Both the position numbers and the translations under genes were made by a program. The notes below the pieces were generated by a model that saw nothing but the letters and a program-made list of their open reading frames with translations, made no database searches and was not told the DNA's origin. Below, piece by piece: positions 1 to 8,600 of a stretch of 64,000 bases of DNA (the first letter of the stretch is position 1; each line of letters opens with the position of its first letter). Source of the stretch: Comamonadaceae bacterium (GTDB taxonomy: Bacteria; Pseudomonadota; Gammaproteobacteria; Burkholderiales; Burkholderiaceae_C); NCBI GenBank assembly GCA_947378785.1, contig CANCLK010000006.1:1-64000 (forward strand), in the 5' to 3' direction.

Positions 1-252
1 GTCTTCTTGGGTGAAAACACGGTGGAGAAAGGCCGCATGAAAGAGCGCAACTTTGACACCTACCCTCTGATGCGCCTGAAAGAAACCCCTAAGGTGGAAA
101 CCGTTTTGGTGCCCACTGGCGACTTCTGGGGTGGCGTGGGTGAACCCACTATTTGCGTCGTGGGCCCTGCAGTTCTCAATGCGATTTATGCAGCCACTGG
201 TAAACCACAGCGTGACTTACCGTTGCGTAAACATGGCTTGACCTTGGTGTAA
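1..252 (+). CDS. Molybdenum hydroxylase large subunit, C-terminal fragment
   Basis: This is the last 83 codons of a gene that begins before the window; the frame is open to base 1. The tail GVGEPTICVVGPAVLNAIYA followed by a TGKP..LPLRKHGL ending matches the C-terminus of the xanthine dehydrogenase / aldehyde oxidase / isoquinoline 1-oxidoreductase family. The G-x-G-E-P Glu is the catalytic base that activates the Mo-bound water. Family members hydroxylate aldehydes or N-heterocycles with water as oxygen donor. The substrate cannot be read from this fragment. The gene converges on soxA, whose stop lies about 50 bases downstream on the other strand. Confidence 0.8.
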   Translation, partial: VFLGENTVEKGRMKERNFDTYPLMRLKETPKVETVLVPTGDFWGGVGEPTICVVGPAVLNAIYAATGKPQRDLPLRKHGLTLV

Positions 253-302
253 ATGCGGTGTGCGGCAAGGCCTCAGGCAGGCCTTGCCGCTGCTCGCTGG
301 CG

Positions 303-1070
303 TCAGCGTCGAATCGATGGGCCGTCTAACGGCATGCCGTTCGCACGCACCTTCAAGAAGAGCTCCAACTGTCTCAGGTTCGCGCTACCGGGCGGCGGTA
401 ACGTGGCCTGCACACCTGAGTAGCAGGCACGCAAACGACGGTCTATCGACCCCATGTTTTGTCAATTCAAACGGTAAATTGGAAAGCCAGAGGGGTGGCC
501 TGGACTGACTATCTCGGCACGCAGGTTGACGCCTACCTTGCCATCGTGGCAATGCATACATGCCAAGTTAAGACGTCCTATGCGTGTGGCGTAGAGTTGT
601 GCGCCTTGTGCTAACTCGTCCTGCCAGCGTTGCTGGCCTGCCGCGTCCGCTGGCGCTTGGGCGTGAATTGTTTGCCCCTTGGCAACGCTGTGGAGCAGGG
701 CACTGAGTGTCAGCGTGTCGTCGTCTTCCAAGCCCTTGGGGTGTTGACCCACACGCTGGCGACACACATTGATTTGATCTTCTAGATTGATCAAACGCGT
801 GTTCTTGTTGCGAGTGATCAAGCGCGGAAATTCAGCAGCCGATGTGCGCAAAGTCTCGGGTGCGTGATGGCAACTTTGACAGTCGTTGCGCCATAAGGTT
901 TGGCCTTTTTCAACCCACAGTGAGATCGGGTTGACATCGGCGTCTTGCTGCATGGCTTGCAGTTGTGGCGTTAAAAATTGGTTGCCGCTGAGCCGTGTTT
1001 GTGCACTCAACGGCTGTCCGAGCCCTATGGCCAAACCCAGCATGCATGGCCAGAAGCTGCGTCGGTGCAT
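303..1070 (-). pseudogene. soxA: SoxA diheme cytochrome c, interrupted by an in-frame TGA
   Basis: SoxA pairs with SoxX in the periplasm and oxidatively conjugates thiosulfate to the SoxY cysteine. Residues 1-23 are a signal peptide. Heme motifs CQSCH (C64-H68) and CMHCH (C171-H175) make this the diheme type. The frame reads through GFPIYRLN and then meets TGA at 462-464 (reverse strand), where SoxA proteins have Trp (YRLxWQxxGS). The same frame continues without error for 52 codons and keeps the conserved tail: QNMGSIDRRLRAC, an ELFLKVRANGM helix and a final RR at 303. The lost part includes the Cys (about position 216) that is the persulfidated heme ligand in known SoxA. A one-base change TGG to TGA explains it. 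A sequencing error cannot be excluded. Confidence 0.85.
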
Positions 1071-1075
1071 GGTGT

Positions 1076-1414
1076 TCAGCTGTAGAGCACAGGGCGTCGC
1101 ATTTGGCCTGTCCGTCCTTGATGGTCTGCCCAGCTCACCACCATGTCAGCCGCTTGCGGTGGCAAGGTGAACGAAAAAAATAACATGGGGTTGGCTGCCA
1201 TGCCAGTACCTAACTCGGCTTCAAAAATCAGTGCGTCGCCCATGTGCACTTTGACGAATTGCAAAATGTCTTTTGCCACATGCGCGCCTGAACCATCGTA
1301 TCGAAATCCTGTTTCCATCATGTGCCCAATTAACAAACGCACTTCCACCTCGGCGTTGGGACGCAAAGGACCAGAGAGCGACAGGCGAACACGAAGGTCG
1401 AGCGTTTGCGACAT
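1076..1414 (-). CDS. soxZ: Thiosulfate oxidation carrier partner SoxZ
   Basis: This 112-residue protein is the structural partner of SoxY; the SoxYZ heterodimer carries sulfur intermediates through the Sox cycle in the periplasm. It has no signal peptide, as usual for SoxZ, which is exported with SoxY. The MMETGFRYDG segment and the GTGMAANPMLFFSFTLP block are characteristic, and the length is close to the family's usual length of about 100 residues. It lies 5 bases from soxY and 5 bases from soxA in one reverse-strand operon. The frame is intact. Confidence 0.9.
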   Translation of the reverse strand: MSQTLDLRVRLSLSGPLRPNAEVEVRLLIGHMMETGFRYDGSGAHVAKDILQFVKVHMGDALIFEAELGTGMAANPMLFFSFTLPPQAADMVVSWADHQGRTGQMRRPVLYS

Positions 1415-1419
1415 GTTAT

Positions 1420-1872
1420 TCAGGTCTCGTCAAAACAAGCTGTCGCGGTGACCACCGTGTGGGTGGGGCGTCCCAGACTTGTTCCATCGTTGAGTTGTGC
1501 CAACACCCAGACTTCCTGAGTCATGGCGAGGCGAATGCGGGTGCTAAATGTCAACCGTGCATTGGGTTGCCCTAGCTTGAGCCGCAAGATGACACGGTTT
1601 GGGTTTTCGGGGGCGATGATTTCAAAGCCCACCAGCTGTTGACCCGCAGGCGCTTGCAGCGTGAACTGCAAAGGGATGGCATTGTTGTTGTCAGCCAGGG
1701 CCGGCATGGTGACTTCAATGCCGGTGGTTTGTAACCCGCGGGAAAGTAGGTCGGCTTGTGAGTTGGGGTCTGCTGCGGACAACGCATTTGACGTGCCACA
1801 CAAGCCCATCGCACCTAGACCCAAGCGCGCAAGGCAGTGACGACGGGGCAATGGTGTCTGTGAATTCAACAT
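1420..1872 (-). CDS. soxY: SoxY sulfur carrier, atypical C-terminus
   Basis: This 150-residue protein starts at the ATG that gives a Tat-like leader (PRRHCLARLGLGAMG); longer upstream readings lack a leader. The body (QLVGFEIIAPENPNRVILRL and following) is SoxY-like. SoxY normally ends in a flexible GGCGG arm whose Cys carries the sulfur substrate. Here the tail is VVTATACFDET: one Cys is kept five residues from the end but all flanking glycines are gone. Neither shifted frame at the 3' end restores GGCGG, so this is not a simple frameshift. It could be a lineage variant or a decayed arm. Position second in soxXYZA. Confidence 0.82.
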   Translation of the reverse strand: MLNSQTPLPRRHCLARLGLGAMGLCGTSNALSAADPNSQADLLSRGLQTTGIEVTMPALADNNNAIPLQFTLQAPAGQQLVGFEIIAPENPNRVILRLKLGQPNARLTFSTRIRLAMTQEVWVLAQLNDGTSLGRPTHTVVTATACFDET

Positions 1873-1883
1873 GACTTTGAACT

Positions 1884-2294
1884 TTAGCGCAAAGTGGCTA
1901 AGGCTGCTGTCACATTGTCTATTTCTTCCAAGCTGAGCATCGGGCGTGATGGACTGGCTTGCGTTGTGCCTTCTAGCGTGCCAAAGGGAGGCATCAGCGT
2001 ATGGGGGTTCATCTTGCGCGCATCCATGACCCATTGGCGTAGTTGAGCCAAGCTATAACGGCTGGCCACACCGTCGAGAGAGGGGCCAAAATCGCCGTGC
2101 TTCCCAGTGGCGCCGTCAATTCCTTTGGCATCGCGCAACACGCTGATCTGATGACAGGTGACGCAGTTGCCTTGCTGGCGGTTGGCCATGATGCGCAAGC
2201 CCAGTTCGGTGCTACTCAGTGTTTGCGTCGTTCCCGCGCTTGCCCACAGACTGAGGCACAGTGCGATGCCGTTGGGAATGTGAATTAGTTTCAT
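1884..2294 (-). CDS. soxX: SoxX monoheme cytochrome c
   Basis: The small heme subunit of the SoxAX complex. It has an N-terminal signal peptide, one CxxCH site (GNCVTCH) and the segment GDFGPSLDGVASRY followed by MNPHTLMPPFG, whose Met is the expected axial ligand region of SoxX. The ATG at 2294 is preferred over one six codons upstream because it puts the basic residue directly before the hydrophobic leader. It is the first gene of the reverse-strand soxXYZA unit, so its promoter should lie between 2295 and the start of the dehydrogenase operon at 2526. No soxB or soxCD is in the window. Confidence 0.87.
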   Translation of the reverse strand: MKLIHIPNGIALCLSLWASAGTTQTLSSTELGLRIMANRQQGNCVTCHQISVLRDAKGIDGATGKHGDFGPSLDGVASRYSLAQLRQWVMDARKMNPHTLMPPFGTLEGTTQASPSRPMLSLEEIDNVTAALATLR

Positions 2295-2525
2295 GGACTG
2301 CCAACCGCTCAATATGACTTTTATTTTAGCGTCTTAGCTCCTATTGACTCCCCCGAAATTTCGCCCGGCTGGGCACGTAGATGCCGGCTGTCGGGCGCTG
2401 ATGTGAAGATGCTCTGAGGCGCTGTGTCTTTCAAGCGGCATGAGCCGCCGAGGGTTTTTCCCATCGTCGGGTGTCCCAAACAGGCGCATATTCGCCCGCA
2501 TCGAAGCAGAAAAAGAGACGACACG

Positions 2526-3248
2526 ATGGAAAACGAAGGGCGCGAGCGCCGCATATTTCTCAAGGGCGTGGTCGCCGGCGGCACGGTGGCGGTTGGCTCG
2601 GTGATGCCGCAGGCTGTGCAGGCTCAGCCGGTTGGCGCGGCGGCATCGACCACGCCTGCCACGAACCTGCCAGCGGGCTACACCTTCCTGACCCCCGATG
2701 AGGGCGTCTTCATCGAGGCGGTGGTTGACCACATGATTCCGGCCGACCAGTTCACGCCCAAGGGCACCGACCTCGGTGTGCACATTTACATTGACCGGGC
2801 ACTGTCCAGCGGCTGGGGCAAGGGTGAGCGGCTGTACCGGCAGGGGCCGTGGAAGCAAGGCTCGGCCAACCAGGGCTACCAGTTGCCGCTGACGCCCTCG
2901 GAGCTTTACCGCAACGCCATCGCCTCTTGCAACGAGCAGTGCGTGAAGCAGTACGGCAAGACCTTCGACAAGATGGCCGCCGAGCAGCGCGAGACCTTCT
3001 TGCTGGGCTTGCAGGGCGGTAAGGTGACGCTGGAGAACGGCCCGCCAGGGCGCACCTTCTTTGCCATGCTGTACCAGAACGTGATGGAAGGTATGTTCGC
3101 CGACCCGATGTACGGCGGCAACAAGGACAAGGCAGGCTGGAAGATGATCGGTTTCGGCGGCGTGGTGGCAGTGCACCAGCAGAACGTCGTGAAGTACCTG
3201 GGGAAGAAGTTTCCCGTGAACCCGCTCGGCATTGCCGACATGAGCTGA
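2526..3248 (+). CDS. Gluconate 2-dehydrogenase subunit 3-like protein (small Tat subunit)
   Basis: This 240-residue protein resembles the gamma subunit of membrane-associated FAD dehydrogenases (gluconate, sorbitol and related types), which carries the catalytic subunit through the Tat system. It opens with a twin-arginine leader, ERRIFLKG, then a hydrophobic stretch ending at a QAVQA cleavage site. The family signature F(L)TPDEGVFIEAVVDHMIPAD follows. The ATG at 2526 is chosen because it places the RR motif eight residues in; an upstream in-frame start would hide the leader. It begins a three-gene operon with the flavoprotein 17 bases downstream. The third positions look richer in G/C than in the neighbouring sox genes. 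Confidence 0.85.
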   Translation: MENEGRERRIFLKGVVAGGTVAVGSVMPQAVQAQPVGAAASTTPATNLPAGYTFLTPDEGVFIEAVVDHMIPADQFTPKGTDLGVHIYIDRALSSGWGKGERLYRQGPWKQGSANQGYQLPLTPSELYRNAIASCNEQCVKQYGKTFDKMAAEQRETFLLGLQGGKVTLENGPPGRTFFAMLYQNVMEGMFADPMYGGNKDKAGWKMIGFGGVVAVHQQNVVKYLGKKFPVNPLGIADMS

Positions 3249-3265
3249 CCGGAGACAAGCACACC

Positions 3266-5044
3266 ATGGCAACCAGAAAACTCAAGGAAGTCGACGCCGT
3301 CATCATCGGTCTCGGCTGGACCGGCGGCATCCTCGCCAAGGAACTGTCCGAAGCGGGCATGAAGGTGGTGGCGCTCGAGCGCGGCCGCATGACCACCACC
3401 GAGGCCGACTTCCAAGTTCCCTTCGTGCGCGACGAGCTGCGCTACGTGCAGCGCCAAGAAATGATGCAGGACGCCGCGCGCGACACCCTCACCATGCGCA
3501 ACACCCAGGGGCAAGAAGCGCTGCCAGTGCGCCGGCTGGGTGCCTTCCTGCCCGGCGAGGCGGTTGGTGGCGCGGGCCTGCACTGGAGCGGTGGCACCTG
3601 GCGCTGGACTGATATGGAGTTCAAGGCGCGCAGCATGTACGAGGGCCGCTACGGCAAGGCGTATATCCCGGACGATAATTTCGTGCGCGACTGGGGCATC
3701 AGCTATGCCGAGATGGAGCCGTATTACGACAAGTTCGAGCGCACCGCCGCCGTCTCGGGTAAGGCGGGCAACTTGCGCGGCAATGTGCAGCCGGGCGGCA
3801 ACCCGTTCGAGGCGCCGCGCTTGCATGAGTACCCCAACCCGCCGCTCAACCCCATTCTGGCCTGCCAGATGTTCTCCGAGGCTGCGACGAAGGCCGGCTA
3901 TCATCCGTTTCCCCGGCCCGCTGCTAACTCGTCGCGGCCCTACACCAATCCGGACGGCGCCAGCTTCGGCGGTTGCCAGTACTGCGGCTTCTGCCAGCGC
4001 TTCGGCTGCGAGGCCAATGCCAAGGCCAGCCCGCACATGACGGTGGTGCCCGCGGCTTTGAAAAGCCCGAACTTCGAAATGCGTACCAATTCGTGGGTGA
4101 CCCGCATCTTGAAGGATGCACAGGCCAAGCGCGTCACCGGTGTGCTCTACACCAACCTGCTAACTGGCGAGGAACTGGAACAGCCCGCGCAGATGGTTTT
4201 TCTGTGCTCGTTCACGCTCAACAACACGCACCTGATGCTGCTGTCGGGCATCAGCCAACCCTACGACCCGGAAACGCAGAAGGGCGTGATCGGCCGCAAC
4301 TACTGCTACGAGACGCGTACTGCGGCCAACATGTTCTTCGAGGGCAAGGAGTTCAATCCCTTCATGTCGGCCGGCGGCACCAACGTCGTTATCGACGACT
4401 TCAACGCCAACTGGAGCTTCGACCGCGGGCCGCTCAACGTGGTGGGTGGCTACATCATGTCGGCCGGCCACAACACCAATCTGCCAATCGGTAACCGGCC
4501 GGTGCCGCGTGGCACGCCGGCATGGGGCTCGAAGTGGAAGGAGGCCACCGCCAAGTGGTTCGGTTCTTCCATGAGCATCAGCTCCAGCGGTGGCACGATG
4601 CCGCACCGCCACAACTACTTGGACTTGGACCCGACCTACAAGAACGTGTTCGGCCAGCCGCTGATGCGCATGACCTTCGACTTCAAGGACAACGATCACC
4701 GCATCAACGCGCACGCCGCGAAGATGGTCAACGAACTCGCCAAGTCACTCAATCCCACGTTCATGAGCGCGGCCAGTGGTGAGAAGCAGTCGTGGTCGGT
4801 CATCCCCTACCTGTCGACCCACAACGGGGGTGGCACTTCGATGGGCACCAGCCCGGCCGACAGCGCGGTGAACCCATGGCTACAAAGCTGGGACGCGCAC
4901 AACCTGTTCATCATGGGCGCCAGCACCTTCGCGCACAACGGCGCCTACCAGCCCACCGGCCTGGTTGGTGCGCTGGCCTACCGCACCGCCGACATGATCA
5001 AGAACCGCTATGTGAAGAACCCCGGCCCGCTGGTGTCGGCCTGA
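3266..5044 (+). CDS. GMC-family FAD dehydrogenase, large subunit of gluconate/sugar dehydrogenase
   Basis: This 592-residue flavoprotein oxidises a polyol, sugar or sugar acid and passes electrons to a cytochrome. The FAD-binding motif VIIGLGWTGGILAKEL lies near residue 13. The GMC C-terminal domain ends with HNGGGTSMGTSP and AHNGAYQPTGLVGALAYR, which hold the catalytic His/Asn pair region. A cysteine cluster C237-x2-C240-x2-C243-x4-C248 (in GGCQYCGFCQRFGC) may hold an iron-sulfur cluster, as in FAD glucose and fructose dehydrogenases; that is inference. It has no leader of its own and probably rides on the Tat subunit encoded just upstream. The substrate is not determinable from sequence. 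Confidence 0.87.
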   Translation: MATRKLKEVDAVIIGLGWTGGILAKELSEAGMKVVALERGRMTTTEADFQVPFVRDELRYVQRQEMMQDAARDTLTMRNTQGQEALPVRRLGAFLPGEAVGGAGLHWSGGTWRWTDMEFKARSMYEGRYGKAYIPDDNFVRDWGISYAEMEPYYDKFERTAAVSGKAGNLRGNVQPGGNPFEAPRLHEYPNPPLNPILACQMFSEAATKAGYHPFPRPAANSSRPYTNPDGASFGGCQYCGFCQRFGCEANAKASPHMTVVPAALKSPNFEMRTNSWVTRILKDAQAKRVTGVLYTNLLTGEELEQPAQMVFLCSFTLNNTHLMLLSGISQPYDPETQKGVIGRNYCYETRTAANMFFEGKEFNPFMSAGGTNVVIDDFNANWSFDRGPLNVVGGYIMSAGHNTNLPIGNRPVPRGTPAWGSKWKEATAKWFGSSMSISSSGGTMPHRHNYLDLDPTYKNVFGQPLMRMTFDFKDNDHRINAHAAKMVNELAKSLNPTFMSAASGEKQSWSVIPYLSTHNGGGTSMGTSPADSAVNPWLQSWDAHNLFIMGASTFAHNGAYQPTGLVGALAYRTADMIKNRYVKNPGPLVSA

Positions 5045-5066
5045 TCTTCAACAAGAGAGCCAAACG

Positions 5067-5459
5067 ATGACTAGAGAAAAAAAGGCGTTCCCCCAGCTCT
5101 TGGCGACGGCGCTGTTGATGCTGGCCGGGTGGCAGGCCGCCGCGCAGGACGTCAAGCGCGGCGAGAAAGTGTTCGCTGACTGCCGTGCGTGCCACACCAT
5201 CGACCCCGGCGCCAACAACATCGGTCCATCGCTTGCTGGCATCATTGGCCGCAAGGCCGCAACGGTGGACGGCTTCCGCTATTCGCCGGCCATGAAGCGC
5301 AGCGGCATCATCTGGGACAAGGACACGCTGGCGGCCTTCATCGCCGATCCGCAGAAGGCGGTTCCGGCCAACCGAATGCCCTACGCGGGCATGCCCGAAC
5401 CGAAGGATGTGGCCGACCTGATCGCCTACTTGACGCAGGCCGGTGTCAGCGCCAAGTAG
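5067..5459 (+). CDS. Class I cytochrome c (monoheme), electron acceptor of the dehydrogenase
   Basis: This 130-residue periplasmic cytochrome has a signal peptide ending near QAAAQ, one CxxCH heme site (CRACH) and a distal Met in NRMPYAGMPEP. It resembles cytochrome c2/c-550. It lies 22 bases after the GMC subunit and is the last gene of the operon. Classical gluconate dehydrogenases use a much larger triheme cytochrome subunit of over 400 residues; here a single-heme soluble-type protein takes that place, so electrons probably go on to a terminal oxidase or to another cytochrome. Confidence 0.87.
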   Translation: MTREKKAFPQLLATALLMLAGWQAAAQDVKRGEKVFADCRACHTIDPGANNIGPSLAGIIGRKAATVDGFRYSPAMKRSGIIWDKDTLAAFIADPQKAVPANRMPYAGMPEPKDVADLIAYLTQAGVSAK

Positions 5460-5527
5460 GCGACCGCCGGGCATCTCTTGCATGCCAATACGCATGCGGG
5501 TTTTTGACACGATCTGATTTGATCAAA

Positions 5528-5602
5528 TGGTGCCACCAACAGGAATCGAACCTGTATTTAGCGCTTAGGAGGCACTCGTTCTATCCGTTGAACTATGGCG
5601 GC
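5528..5602 (-). tRNA. tRNA-Arg (anticodon CCT)
   Basis: Read on the reverse strand, a 75-base cloverleaf folds without gaps. The acceptor GCCGCCA pairs with TGGTGGC (one G-T pair), the D stem is GTTC/GAAC, and the anticodon stem AGTGC/GCGCT closes the loop CTCCTAA with anticodon CCT. The T arm is ACAGG-TTCGATT-CCTGT. The 3' CCA is encoded. It reads the rare codon AGG. Confidence 0.97.
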
Positions 5603-5671
5603 AGGCGTTGAATTGTAAGTCGACCATTTTGTTGCATTGACGAGGTAGCACTCAGCAAGTCTTTAGACGAT

Positions 5672-8600
5672 TCACTCATAGGGCACGGTGAAGATCAGGT
5701 CTATGGCGGTTTGTTCTCCGGCTTGGGCGCGCACGGTGAAGCGACGCGAGAGTTCGTAGAACATAAACAGCGTTCCCACCGTTCCCGCTAGCGAGCGCTC
5801 GTAGGCTGCATAAAAGTTGCGTGAAAAGCGCTTGCCCAGCGTGACGGCGCCCGCAGAAGCGGTGCTCGTGCCTGCACTGCTGGATGGCGCGCGGATGGAG
5901 AGCTCGTCAAGACCCAGCGACGCGGCTAGTCCGCCAGACATGCTGCCGCTTTTGCTGCCCAGCAACGCGAGAGCGGCCTGTTGCAGCAGGGCGGCTTCGG
6001 CACCGCCAGCAGCAGATGATCGGCCCAGCACCAGCCAGGATAATTTTTCGGCATCCGGCAAGTCGGGCTGAGCGTACAGACGCACACTGGGCAGCAAGGC
6101 CGTGCCCGTGATTTCCACGCCGACGCGCTGGGTCAGGTTGGGACGAATGGCCAAAATATTCAGGGTCGGATTGTCGATCGGGCCGGTGAATCTCAGCACC
6201 CCGGTTTCGACGTCTAGCCTTTGGCCGTAAGCGTTGTATTCGCCGCCGCGGGTCGTGATAGTGCCCAACAGCCGTGGCGTGCTCATGGAATCGCCAAGCA
6301 GGTTCAGTGAGCCGCGCATGCGCGTGTTGATGCCTTTGCCTTCAATGCGAAAGTCATTGCCAAGGTCGATCTGAATATCGATTTTCGCCATGCGGCTTTC
6401 ATGCATGGCCGTGCTGACTGCCGGTTGGCTTGTTTGTGTTGTTCGCACCCGCACATCGTCGGCAAGCTGCGGCCGACTTTCGTCGGGTAACACGATGCGG
6501 GCTTGATCAACTTTGAGGGCGCCATTGATGTTGGCGGCAGCGCCTGTGAGGGTGGCTTGGAGTTTCCCCGACAACGTGACCTGCCGGTCGCTGCGAATGC
6601 TGGCACGCAAACGATCAAGCTGCGCTGTCAGCGTGACTTGCGACGCACCATCGATCCAGTTGACGTCACCTTCCGCGCTGAGCAAGCCGCCGGTGTCGTT
6701 GGGGCCGGCACCGCGCAAGGTGAACTCATGGATGCGCATGCGCGTTCCATCCACCTGGGCACGCAGCCGGCCATGGCCGAACTCAATGCCATCGACCACG
6801 GAGCGAAGTGCCAAGTCATCGGCTTGCAAATTGCCAGAGAATTGCGGGGCTGATCGGGTCCCGCTGATGAGCATGTGGGTCCCCAGTGAGCCGCGCAGCC
6901 GCCAGCCTGGTGGCGCCAGCACAGACCATGCGCCAAGACGCGGCAGCTGTGCCTTCAGTTGACCGCTGATCGCCGCGTCTGCAGGCCATCCCCAGCCAGC
7001 GATCGTCGGTCCGTTTTGCGCGCTTGAATCATTTGTCGATCTGCGCGTGAGCGACGTGCGTAAAAGTCCTTCAGCTGTCCCGGCGCGCGCGCTGTCCCAG
7101 TGCAGTTGGGCGGTGAGCGTGCCCCCATCACTGTGGACATGGAGGCGAGCATCACGAATGCCTGCTGCGACACGCGTTGACGCGCCATCGGCGGTTTCCG
7201 CTTGCAACGTGAGGTCGCCGCTGCTGCGCGCCAGTTGTGCTTTGAGCTTCAGCGTCGAGCCCATCACGGCGTCCCATTCAGCATCAAAAATCAGATTGCC
7301 GACCAGGCCGGCGTTGCTAATTTGTGGCCCCAGTAGCAATTCCGCCCACGCCAACGGTAATCCTTTGAGCGAGCCAGCCGTGGCGACTTCACCCGGTTGC
7401 CATCTTGTTGATTGCCAAGCCAGCAGCGCTTGGCTGGGCGTTGCGTTGCGATCGCTATTTTTGGCGGTGGGGGCGGTCAAACTGGCTTGGCCAGAGCCCA
7501 GCTCGATCAAGTCGGCGGCGCCGCGCAAGTTAAAAGTGCGTTGCGATTCGAGGCGCCAAACACCCGCACCCAACGCTGGGTCTTGGACCGATAGTTTGAG
7601 TTGCTTGACGACCGCCTGCCACTGCGACACGGGCATGGCGTTGGCACCGCCTTCAGCACCAAGCTCCAGAGTGATGCGTCGTGTGCCGATGTCGGCCCGA
7701 CCCTTCGCCGTTAATTGCGTTTGGCTCAGACGTCCGTTCAGTCTGACTTGTACGTCGCGCAGCCGCAGGTCGGCTGTTGACGGCTGCCAGTCCAACGTCG
7801 GGACGGCCAGTGACGCTTTGAGTTGCGGATCGCGCCAGCCGCCTAGCCAGTCCACGGACAGCTGGCCACGGCCATTCGCGGCGGCAGATGCCAATGGCGC
7901 AGCCAGACCCGGTAGGCCACGCAACCAACGCAAAGCCTGTTGTACATCGGCAGCTTTCACGGTGAGTTGGCCGCTGCCGGTGGTCGGTTTCAACTCGCCG
8001 TTCGCTTGGGCCTCAATGCCGGGTGCAGACAGCCGCAGCTGGCCTTTGCCGCCCAAGGTTTTCGGCTCAAACTGGCCGCTGGCTGTGAGTTCTGCATCGC
8101 GCGTACGCATTTGCAGTGCGATGAGTTCGAGGGTGTCACCGACTGACTTGAGCGCTGCGCTTGCGTTCACACGCTGCTGGAACAGTCGGGAATCTAAGGC
8201 TGCAGGATTGATGTGTTGAAGCCGCACACTGACTCGCCAGTCGTTGCCCGTAGTTTTTAAATTCGTGTCGTCAGACCATTCGCCGCTGGCTTGCAGTCGT
8301 CCCGCGCCCAGCTGCGCATCCAGTGATCGCAACAAGGCTTTACCGCCGCGCCATTCACCGCTGGCTTGGAGCTGATCGAGGGGCAAGCGCTGCTGATCCC
8401 AAGGACCGGAACGGCGGTTTTGCAACGTGGTCTTGAGCGACCAGCCGGCAGGGCCTTGCGGCGCAACCTGCGCCGTACCGGTGAGTTGGGTTTGTGGGGC
8501 TTGGGGCCAGAGCATGGCTAGGTCGAGGTCGCGGAACGAGGCGTCGGCTTCAGGCAGTGGTTGCGCGGCCCAAGGCAAGACGTGCGCGCTGACGTTGGCT

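Noticed and set aside
462-464. Selenocysteine or other programmed recoding at the soxA TGA
   Set aside because: The position is a conserved Trp, not Cys, and no SECIS-like stem was seen directly downstream; point mutation or read error is simpler.
2906-4036. Antisense frame of 376 codons opposite the dehydrogenase genes
   Set aside because: It spans two real genes on the other strand and has low-complexity composition with no motif.
5528-5602. tRNA as an integration site for the neighbouring genes
   Set aside because: No integrase and no second copy of the tRNA 3' end was noticed on either side.
7047-8219. Antisense frame of 390 codons within tamB
   Set aside because: Composition is Ser/Ala/Arg-rich with no domain; tamB is continuous on the other strand.
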